Origin: Streptantibioticus ferralitis
GTDB lineage: Bacteria > Actinomycetota > Actinomycetes > Streptomycetales > Streptomycetaceae
Assembly: GCF_029223525.1 (NCBI RefSeq)
Contig: NZ_JARHTQ010000042.1
Location: forward strand, 1-52,651
DNA length: 52,651 bases
Reading direction: 5' to 3'
Shown: in pieces, positions 18,733-26,500 of the stretch
Numbering within the stretch: the first letter of the stretch is position 1
How the letters are laid out: each line of letters starts with the position of its first letter
Made by a program: the position numbers and the translations under genes
The notes under the pieces: model-generated
Database searches by the model: none
What the model was told of the DNA's origin: nothing
What the model saw: only the letters and a program-made list of their open reading frames with translations

Positions 18733-19556
18733 TTGACCTCGCGCACCCGAACTTCTCTGACCTCCGGCCTCGCCGCCACCGCGCTGGCCGCCGCCCTCGT
18801 CACCGCCGTCACCGGCACCGGGCCTCTGGCGCCCGCTGCGCACGCGTCGACGCCGACGCCGACGCAGAGCACGCTCCAATACCAGGTAAACGCGCTCCAG
18901 AAGACCGGAACTGTCGGCGTCGTGGCCCAGTCAACGAGCCCCGGCGACCGAAGCTACGCCACCGCCGGGGTAGCCAACACCGCCACCGGAGACCCGGTGA
19001 GCCCCGGCGACAGGTTCCGGGTCGGCAGCATCACCAAGACCTTCATCGCCACGGTGGTCCTGCAGTTGGCCGGTGAGCACCGGCTGTCGCTGGACGACAC
19101 CGTTGACCACTGGCTGCCCGGCGTGGTGTCCGGCAACGGCAACGCTCCGGACCGGCCATAGACGTCAGCGACCTCGACCCCACCGTGGCCGGCTCGGCCG
19201 GAGCCGTGATCAGCACCACCGGCGACCTGTCCAGGTTCTACGCGGCGCTCCTGGGCGGCCGGCTGCTACGGCCGGCCCAGCTGGCCGAGATGAAGACGAC
19301 GGTGCCGGCGCCGAACCTGGACCCGGCGATGCCCGGTGCGCGCTACGGCCTGGGGCTGATCCAGGCGCCGCTGCCCTGCGGCGGGTCTTACTACGGCCAC
19401 GGCGGTGACATCCCCGGCTACATCGCCGGCGTCAGCGCGGACGGCCGACGAACCGTGGTGGTGGAGTCGACGGGCGACGGATCCGCCGATCTCAGCAGCG
19501 ACCAGGCCCGGGTCGACCTGCTGGGCCGGCAACTGCGCGCCTCCGACCGGAAGTAG
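18733..19556 (+). pseudogene. Secreted beta-lactamase-family serine hydrolase with internal deletion
   Basis: A TTG at 18733 (GAGGAT upstream) opens a signal peptide with SGLAATALAAALVTAVTGTG and PAAHAS. Then follow VGSITKTFIATVVLQLAGEH, with the S-x-x-K catalytic motif, and WLPGVVSGNGN. A TAG at 19159-19161 ends that frame. In another frame the C-terminal part continues from about 19152: DVSDLDPTVAGSAGAVISTT, then YYGHGGDIPGY, the H-G-G equivalent of the KTG motif. The central region with the Y-x-N motif, roughly 110-130 residues, is gone. Family members are about 390 residues. Non-functional. Confidence 0.85.
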
Positions 19557-19647
19557 CGGCCCAGCGGGCCCGTCACCGAGTGGAAGCCCGCCCTCACGCC
19601 CGCTCCGTGCGATCCGACACGTGCCACCGAAGAGAGCAGGAAGAGCC

Positions 19648-20622
19648 ATGACGACCGGCCGAAGCCCGCACCAGCGCCGGACCGTCCGCGCCGGGAACAC
19701 TGGCGTCGCCCCCGCGTCCGACACGACGACCCCAGCCTGGGGCAGCACGTACGGCAGGCAGCGCCGCCGCAGTGAGGCACGCGCGGGGCTGAAGACGTAC
19801 CTGCTGCTCCTGGTGGTGCTGACCGCCTGCTCGGACGTGGGCGCCATCGCCACCGGCAAGCAACTCCCCTGGCTGCTCATGGAGATGTGGTCCCCCGGAG
19901 CCGCCGCGATCATCACCCGCCTGGTTCGCAGAGAAGGCTTCTCGGACATCTCCCTCAAGCTCAGGTCCCGGGGCGTCGGCCGGGCGATCGCCCTCGGCGC
20001 CCTGTACCCCGTGGCCATCTCTGCTATCGCCTACAGCGCGGGATGGGCCACCCACCTCGCCCGCCTGATCGCTCCGGGGAACACGCTCGGCATCCACTTC
20101 CCCACGGGCATGCCGGCCGCGGCGCAGGTCGCCTTCTCCGTGTTCCTGGTGACCGTTCTGGGCGGGCTGGTGAACGTCGTTCCGGTGCTCGGTGAGGAAC
20201 TGGGCTGGCGCGGCTACCTGCTGACCCGGCTCATCGACGCGGAAGTGCCCCGCCCAGTGCTGGTCGGCGGTGTGATCTGGGGCGTGTGGCACCTGCCGGT
20301 CATCTTCGGCGGCGTGTACCTCGCCGAGGGCGGTGGCCCGGTGGCCGTCATCGCCTTCCTCTTCCTGCTGTCCATCCTGCTGCAGAACCAGCTGATGGCC
20401 TGGCTGCGGTTGCGCACCGGCAGCATCTGGCCGAGCGTCGCCTACCACGCGACGTGGAACGCCGTCATCCAGGGCGCATTCGGCCCGGCCACCAAGGGAT
20501 CGCACGCGTGGCTGTTCGTCGGTGAACAGGGCATCATCCTGCTCGCCGTCAACCTCGTCGGCGTGCGGCTGATCCTTTCTGGCCGCGGGCGGGAGGCCGC
20601 CCACCAGACATGTGGGCCTTGA
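19648..20622 (+). CDS. CPBP-family intramembrane metalloprotease
   Basis: 324 residues. The ATG at 19648 follows GCAGGAAGAG. After a basic 45-residue N-terminus there are about seven hydrophobic segments. The Abi/CPBP motifs are clear: VLGEELGWRGYLLTRL (EExxxR), VIWGVWHLPVIF (FxxxH equivalent) and SVAYHATWNAV (HxxxN). Known relatives are membrane-embedded proteases involved in CAAX-type processing, bacteriocin immunity or stress signalling. It stands alone, 91 bases after the serine hydrolase relic. All catalytic Glu/His residues are present, so it is probably functional. Confidence 0.88.
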   Translation: MTTGRSPHQRRTVRAGNTGVAPASDTTTPAWGSTYGRQRRRSEARAGLKTYLLLLVVLTACSDVGAIATGKQLPWLLMEMWSPGAAAIITRLVRREGFSDISLKLRSRGVGRAIALGALYPVAISAIAYSAGWATHLARLIAPGNTLGIHFPTGMPAAAQVAFSVFLVTVLGGLVNVVPVLGEELGWRGYLLTRLIDAEVPRPVLVGGVIWGVWHLPVIFGGVYLAEGGGPVAVIAFLFLLSILLQNQLMAWLRLRTGSIWPSVAYHATWNAVIQGAFGPATKGSHAWLFVGEQGIILLAVNLVGVRLILSGRGREAAHQTCGP

Positions 20623-20659
20623 AACGGGGGACCTGACAGGTCCGAATCCTGATGGGCAT

Positions 20660-20965
20660 CGGGGTGGAAGCGGCTCGAAGATCCACCTGTTCACCGAGCG
20701 AACCGGTCTGCCCCCTCTCGAGCGGCATCTCCGGGGCAAACCTGCACGACAGCCAGGCCCTTGAACCCCTCGTGCGCGGGATACCTCCCGTCTGCATGGC
20801 CACCGGCCGCCGCCGCCACCGACGCTGCGAGCGCAGAGCCGACCGCTTCGCCGCCTTCACCAGCATCGCCCGCACCCTCGCCTGCTATCGCAGGCTGACC
20901 GGACGAGACGAGCTCATAGCGGACGAAACGACGGCGGAGGCGGCACAGCGGAATTCCGCATAACA
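20660..20965 (+). mobile_element. IS5-family transposase remnant with frameshift and internal deletion
   Basis: Reading GSKIHLFTERTGLPL, then, after a one-base frameshift, SSGISGANLHDSQALEPLVR and GIPPV gives the middle of an IS5-type DDE transposase. It then jumps to RRRHRRCERRADRFAAFTSI and ARTLACYRRLT, the C-terminal end. About 60 residues containing the last catalytic residues are missing in between. Non-functional. Confidence 0.75.
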
Positions 20966-20998
20966 GCATCAACGATCTCGACCTCATGAGGAGGGCGA

Positions 20999-21640
20999 AT
21001 GCCTCGGCAGGTACTCACGGGCACGGTGCGCGTGGCGGTTCATTCACCCGACGCGGTCACCCGCGCCGGACTGGTCAGCTTCCTCGAAGACGACCACCGC
21101 GTTCGCGCAGTCCCAATCGAGAGCATCCAGGAAGCCGACATCATCGTGGCGGCCGTCGAGGTCGTCGACGCCTCCGCCCTGGATCTGCTGCGCGGCCTGT
21201 GCGACAAGCCCGAGGCACGCTTCATGTTGGTCGTGGGGGAACGCTGGCAGGTCGACGTCTCGACGGCTGCCGACCGCGGAGTCCGCGCCGTGGTGTGGCG
21301 CCACTCCTTCGACCCCGCCGCCTTCGTCCGCGCCCTGCTCACCATCGCCGACGGCGGCGGCAGTCTCCCGCACACGCTCCAGGGCACGCTGAGGGAGCAG
21401 GTCGGGTCAACGCACCGGAAAGTCACCGCCCCACACGGCCTGACGGCGGCCGCAGTCAGCCCGCGTGAGGTGGAGGTACTGCGCCTGATCGCCGAGGGCA
21501 AGGAACTGTCCGAGATCGCCACCATGCTCTGCTACTCGGAACGCACCGTGAAATACGTCCTCTACGGCCTGACGAGGCGTCTGCAGCTGCGCAACCGTGC
21601 CCACGCCGTCTCCTACGCCATACGCACTGGCCTCATCTGA
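20999..21640 (+). CDS. LuxR/NarL-type regulator with degenerate receiver domain
   Basis: 213 residues. The ATG at 20999 follows GAGGAGG. Residues 1-130 have the outline of a response-regulator receiver (VRVAVHSPDAVTRAGLVSFL; ADIIVAAVEVVDASALDLLR), but the phosphoacceptor Asp position at the end of strand 3 is not an Asp, so phosphorylation is unlikely. Residues 150-213 are a LuxR helix-turn-helix: SPREVEVLRLIAEGKELSEI, MLCYSERTVKYVLYGLTRRL. Similar pseudo-receiver regulators in Streptomyces control nearby biosynthesis or stress genes. It stands alone, next to a broken transposase and a broken XRE-type gene. Confidence 0.85.
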   Translation: MPRQVLTGTVRVAVHSPDAVTRAGLVSFLEDDHRVRAVPIESIQEADIIVAAVEVVDASALDLLRGLCDKPEARFMLVVGERWQVDVSTAADRGVRAVVWRHSFDPAAFVRALLTIADGGGSLPHTLQGTLREQVGSTHRKVTAPHGLTAAAVSPREVEVLRLIAEGKELSEIATMLCYSERTVKYVLYGLTRRLQLRNRAHAVSYAIRTGLI

Positions 21641-21809
21641 CGTGCCATCCCCTTGGGGGCGTCGTTCGAGGTCCCGGTCCGTTGCAGGGGCGCACCGCAC
21701 CGCCACCCGCGACGAAGCCGGGTCTGACGCTCCCGCCCGCGTCGACATCCGGATGCCCGTGGCCGAAGAGGCCCGCGGCTGGGACGGCGACCGCCGACCG
21801 GGCAGTGGC

Positions 21810-21981
21810 GGGACCGGAAGCGATCGAAGTCGGGCACGTAAATGCCCACGTCTGGGGCGTGAACGCGTACGGCGCGCCCGTCTGGCACCTCCGCCGTCAC
21901 GGCGACGGCGGCATGTTCGACACCTACGCCCAGAGCTTCGACGCCGTGTGGGCGACAGCGACGCCGGTACAGGAAGGGTGA
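21810..21981 (+). pseudogene. C-terminal tail of an XRE/DUF5919-type regulator
   Basis: The last 55 or so residues of an open frame, IEVGHVNAHVWGVNAYGAPV then WHLRRHGDGGMFDTYAQSFD and AVWATATPV, resemble the end of helix-turn-helix regulators that in Streptomyces are encoded directly upstream of a Nudix gene. No DNA-binding domain precedes it. It ends three bases before the Nudix ATG, so the two were an operon. Confidence 0.55.
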
Positions 21982-21984
21982 CCC

Positions 21985-22455
21985 ATGGCGCGGACCGAGT
22001 ACTACGACGATCCGGACGCCCCCGAGCCGAACAGCTTGGTTGTCGCGGCGTCGGCCGTCGTCACCGACGAGACCGGACGCATCCTGCTCCAGCGCCGCCG
22101 GGACAACGATCTATGGGCACTGCCCGGCGGCGGCATGGAGATGACCGACTCGCTACCGGGAACGGCAGTCCGCGAGGTCAAGGAAAGGACCGGACTCGAC
22201 GTAGAGATCACCGGACTCGTCGGCACATACACCGACCCACGTCACGTCATCGCCTACACGAACGGCGAGGTCCGCCGACAATTCAACGTCTGCTTCACCG
22301 CCCGCATCGTCGGCGGTCAGCTCGCGATCTCCGACGAGTCGACGGAACTACGGTTCGTCCCGCCGGAGGAACTTGCCGCTCTGCCCATGCACCACACACA
22401 GCTGCTCCGACTCCGTCACTTCCTTGAGCACCGCGACCGACCGTATCTCGGCTGA
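21985..22455 (+). CDS. Nudix-family protein with altered Nudix box
   Basis: 156 residues. The ATG at 21985 follows AGGAAGGG. The Nudix box is GGGMEMTDSLPGTAVREVKE followed by RTGL. The family signature is Gx5Ex7REUxEExGU; here the first Glu is Asp and the second Glu of the EE pair is Arg, a metal-ligand position. Fold residues around it (LQRRRDNDLWALPGG, VRRQFNVCFTARI) are intact and resemble Streptomyces Nudix hydrolases next to XRE-type regulators. It may have lost hydrolase activity, in keeping with the decay of its upstream partner. Substrate unknown. Confidence 0.85.
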   Translation: MARTEYYDDPDAPEPNSLVVAASAVVTDETGRILLQRRRDNDLWALPGGGMEMTDSLPGTAVREVKERTGLDVEITGLVGTYTDPRHVIAYTNGEVRRQFNVCFTARIVGGQLAISDESTELRFVPPEELAALPMHHTQLLRLRHFLEHRDRPYLG

Positions 22456-22529
22456 CCTCATGAACCCCCAGGTCAGACTCCCGTCACCGCAGGCCAGCAC
22501 GCCGCTCAAGCCCCTGAGAAAAAGACATA

Positions 22530-22905
22530 CTTTTGCGGATGACTTGCGAGATCAGGGCCTGCTCGGCGCGGCGCCGTCGCTCGAGCAGCCAGGCGGGGAA
22601 GTAACTGCCCTTGCGGAGTTTGGGGATGGCCAGTTCCACGGTCCCCGCCCGCGTGTCCCACTCGCGCGGGCGGTAGCCGTTGCGGTGGTTGACGCGTTCC
22701 TCGCTGACCTGCCCATACTCGGCGCCGCACAGGGCGTCGGCCTCGGCGGACATCAACGCGTCCGCGAAGGTCTTGATCATCGAGCGGAGCAGGTCCGGAC
22801 TCGCCGAGGCGAGGTTCTCCTCGGTGAGCGGTGCAACGTCAGACTGCCTCGTGCGGTCATCGTGCTGATCTCCTTCAAAGACTTGGACGTCTTGAAGATC
22901 AGCCG
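22530..22905 (-). mobile_element. IS256-family transposase N-terminal remnant
   Basis: The minus-strand frame reads SDVAPLTEENLASASPDLLR, SMIKTFADALMSAEADALCG, then RVNHRNGYRPREWDTRAGTV and SYFPAWLLERRRRAEQALIS, the N-terminal quarter of a Mutator-type transposase of about 415 residues. Similarity stops near 22530. It is a different IS256 subgroup from the remnant at 13.3-13.7 kb, so the two are not halves of one copy. Confidence 0.8.
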
Positions 22906-22933
22906 GTGGCCGTTCGTCTATCCGGGCCCTCAC

Positions 22934-23290
22934 CCCGTTACCGGATCAAACCCCCGGAACGAGCGGGAACCCGTACACCGCTTCCCGGGACGCAACCGGT
23001 TCCCGGACGCCTTCCATGGCCTTCCCCCAACAAGAACAGGCTCGGCTCCTCCTTGGCCGCCCCTCAGGAGCGGGATCAACTGACGACGCTGCAGGCTTCG
23101 CTTCATGCTGCGGACCGGTCGGTCGCACGCCCCCGAAGGACGCTTGTCACCCCACTTCGACGCCGCCCTCTCGAACGACGCCGGGAGTCAGCTACCGGGG
23201 ACCCTGCGCGTCTCCCCGGACCGGACTTGCACCGGCTGACTGCCCTGAGCTTGACGCTCGGTTACATCCCTTCAACCTCCTCAATCTCTA
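22934..23290 (-). mobile_element. Possible 5' part of a group II intron (no reverse transcriptase left)
   Basis: On the minus strand the sequence includes AACCGAGCGTCAAGCTCAGG, GCCGGTGCAAGTCCGGTC and, further on, TCCGGTAACGGGGTGAGGG. These strings and the GTGCAAGTCCGGT element recall the domain I region of bacterial group II introns. No intron-encoded protein follows, because an IS256 remnant begins at once. Without folding I cannot exclude another structured RNA. Confidence 0.35.
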
Positions 23291-23557
23291 CAGACGCCCG
23301 AGCTGCTGGACGTACTCTTGGTGGCTAATTGGCACAGCGTCACGGAGGTGCCGCTTCCTGTCTGGTTTGTCGGCAATGAGGGTGTGCTCCAGGCCCGCGG
23401 CCTTCGTTGTTTGACCACGGTGAAAAATTGGCCACCAGGATCCTTCGTGGTGTGAAAACCGTGACACCGCAGCGCGGAAGGCGGGACCAAGAGCGCACAC
23501 TGCGATGCCCGCGGCCGTAACCAGACCGCTTTCGGGTCCTCTCCCGGACTTCCTCAC
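23288..23557 (-). CDS. Short open frame directly after the giant gene, doubtful
   Basis: 89 codons from a GTG 16 bases past the giant gene's stop, ending in FHRGQTTKAAGLEHTLIADK then a tail with ISHQEYVQQLGRL. There is a weak GA-rich stretch but no clear ribosome binding site and no recognisable family. The region is locally less GC-rich. It could be a small partner gene, a truncated gene cut by the intron-like sequence, or chance. Confidence 0.25.
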   Translation of the reverse strand: MRKSGRGPESGLVTAAGIAVCALGPAFRAAVSRFSHHEGSWWPIFHRGQTTKAAGLEHTLIADKPDRKRHLRDAVPISHQEYVQQLGRL

Positions 23558-23572
23558 CCCGGAGCGTGGCGG

Positions 23573-26500
23573 TTATCCGGTCTCGCCGTCGAACCGGCGG
23601 CGCCCAACGAGTTCTTCGTACAGCGCCCGGCGCTCCGGCGTGCCGTCTGCGGTCGCGGTCAGCTTCGCGTCCCACTCCTGCTTGACCTGGTCCAGGAAGG
23701 CACGCCAGTCCCCGCTGCCCTGGGCGGTGCCCAGTTCCCGCAGGTCCACCAGCCGTTCGTTGAGCTTCAGCCCGCCAGAACCGATCTTGTCGCCCTTGTG
23801 GCCGTGCAGGACGGATTCAGGGTTGGCTGTGGCCTCGGTTGAGCGGAAGTCGTGCTCGTAGCCGACCGGGCTCTCGGCGTGGGGCTTGATCGTCTCGATG
23901 CCGACCAGCAGGGAACCGTCCTTCTTCGGGGTCGGCGCTGTGAAGACCAGCAGCATGTGGCCGTACGAGCCGTTCGGCAGGACGACGTCGCCGTTCCAAT
24001 CCTTCGAGCCAAGGCCGCCGCCGGAGATGTCGATGCCCATCAGCTCCGGGGGCTCCAGCCCGAGGACCGGCGCGGACGGCGTGAACAGGTTGGTGAGGGA
24101 GGCGCCCACGCCGCCCTTCTCCCGGAACGCGCCGGGCTCGTTTCCCTTGTTCTTGCCGACGGCGGTGCGGTGGGTGGCGAACCGGCGCTTGTCCACGGAC
24201 TTCGCGCGCCGCCCGCCCTCGGTGACGCCCAGGAAGTCCGTCAGCGACGCGCGCGACTCGCCCTCGCGCAGTGCCGGTACGCGGATGTTGACCCGTCCGC
24301 CGTGGGCGAGGGCGCGGATCACGTCGCCCTCGCGGTAGTCGACGTGCATTCGCTGCTGCGGGTCGTAGACCTTCAGCCCGTGCTGGAGGACGAGCAGGAC
24401 GGCGGTGAGGATCTCGCGGGCCTTGGCGTCCTTCACCGCTGCTGCCTCGACGGCGGGGCTGTCCGCCTCGTCGTGGCGGCGTTCCGGCGCGAGCCCGGCC
24501 GGGTGCAGGGTGTCGACGGCGGTCTGCCGGATCTGCGCGTCGCGCTCGTCGTACAGGGGCTGCTTGCCCTCCCGGGGCACGGCACCCTGGGTGGTCATGA
24601 AGCGGCCGAGGGTGTAGTCCGGACTGATCGGCACGGGTTCGCCGGACGCGCGGGCGTCCGGGCCGTGGGAGCGGAAGGAGAGGGTCGCGACGAGGAGGCG
24701 CTTGCCGGGCGCGAGCTTCAGCCAGTCCTTGTAGCCGCCGTCCGCGTACGCCTCGGCCTCCGCGAGGGCGCCGATGCCCACGTCCGACAGCCACTGGGGG
24801 TCCACCCGCGAGAGCGTGGCGATGTCTGCCAGGTCCTGGTCGCCGAAGACCTCTCCCCGGACCACCCGGCGCTCAAGTGCCCTTCGCAGGCGGGCCGGAC
24901 CCGGCGTCATCCAATGCTCGGGCCACCAGGTGCCCGGGGCCCAGATGTTCGCCTTGGCCTTCGCCAGTACGACGTGGCCCTCGATCGACCCGCTCAGCCG
25001 CTCGATCACCGCCTCCCCGGGGTACAGGTCGTCGGGGAGCTGGGCCGCGCCGGGCGCGGGCGCGGCGGTCTGGACGCCGGCGTCACCCGCCAGGGCCGTC
25101 GAAGGGCCGGCATTGCGGTACCGCGCCGCCGGATAGTCGGGCTGCCGCTGCGCTGGTCCGGCCACCACGGTCTGCGGGACCTCAGCACGGCCCTCCGGAA
25201 GTGCGGAGACGAAGCGCGTGGGACTGTCGTCCGGCCGCTCGTGGGTGTGGATGCGCACCGGCTCATCCGCGGTAGCCGGGGTGACCGAGCTGTCGTACTC
25301 GGGCAGGTGCACACCGAGCCCGGTCGCCTCCTGGATGCGGCGCGCCACCTCCTTCTGCGTCCTCTGGTCGGCACCGGAGGAGCACGACGTCAGCAGGATG
25401 TCCGTCGCGTCCGCCGGCAACTCGCCCTCGAACAGCGACAGAAGCCCCTCAGCATCGAAGCCGATGGCCTTGTCTTCCTCCGTGGCACCCGTGAACCGCC
25501 CGCCGCCGCCGTGCGAGCCCCACACCACGACCTTGGCGTCCGGCGCCACCGGCAACCGGCGCTGTGTGCTCACCAGATGGCCGTCGGCGTCACGCCGCCA
25601 CTGGGTGTACTCCCGTATGCCCGGGACCTCCCGATAGGCGTCCCGCCGCGCAGCGGCACCCTCGCGGGTGTACGACATCAGTCCTGAGGGCTGCCCGTGG
25701 CGGTCGAGAATCCTCTCCACCTTCACCTGGGACCGCAGCACATGGTTCCTCGGGTCGGTGATGGCGCCCGCGGCCAGCATCCGGGCTGCCGAGTCGCGGG
25801 TCATCCGGATCGGGACCGGGTGCGCGATCGGCACGTCCAGCTCTGCTTCGGCGTCCTTGATCGCCATGGCGTGCCTGGCGGTGTCGCGCAACCGGGCGAC
25901 CAGGCGCAGGTCGACGGTGAACTGGACCATCGCGTACGGGCCTGAGAAGACCAGCGTGGTCACGTTTCCGCTGCTGCGCTGGGCGGTCTCGGTGGTGCTG
26001 TGCCCGGCTGAGCGGGCCGGTGTCGTCTCGTAGTCGTGGTAGAAGTGGGCGCCGGAGTTCAGCCATGCCGGCAGCGGCGCGCCCTGTCCCGCGACACCGC
26101 CGCTGTCCGCCAGCCTGCCGCCCTGCCCGCTGTCCAGCAGCCCCATGCTGCCTGGGCTCGCCCCCGAGACCGCTTCGAAGTCGGCCTTCTCACCGGTGCC
26201 GAGCACCTCGCCGTCGGTGAGTCGTGCGTGCAGGAAGACGTCCAGGTCCTCCGTGCCGAAGAACCGCTTGACGAACGCCGAAGGCAGCGGCAGCCCGGAC
26301 GTGGTGAGAACCGGCAGCGCCGACTCAAGCCACTCCGTGGACACCTCCTCCCGCACGGTGTACGCCACGGCCTTGCCGATGGTCTGGAAGTTCGGCGACG
26401 CCCCCAGCTTCCGCGTCAGGGCGGCCATCCCCGCCCGCACCTGTGCTGCTCCCCGGAAGCCGTTCGCCTGTGCTTCCCTCGGCAGCCGCACCCCCGAGGC

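Noticed and set aside
13300-22905. The two IS256 pieces as the ends of one transposase split by a 9-kb insertion
   Set aside because: The left piece (FYDFPAEHW, RTTNPIESTFATVRLRTKVT) and the right piece (SMIKTFADALMSAEADALCG) belong to different IS256 subgroups as I know them.
22934-23290. Cobalamin riboswitch because of GTGCAAGTCCGG
   Set aside because: The other conserved parts (a GCCACTG segment and a B12-box pairing) are not seen, and no cobalamin-related gene follows.
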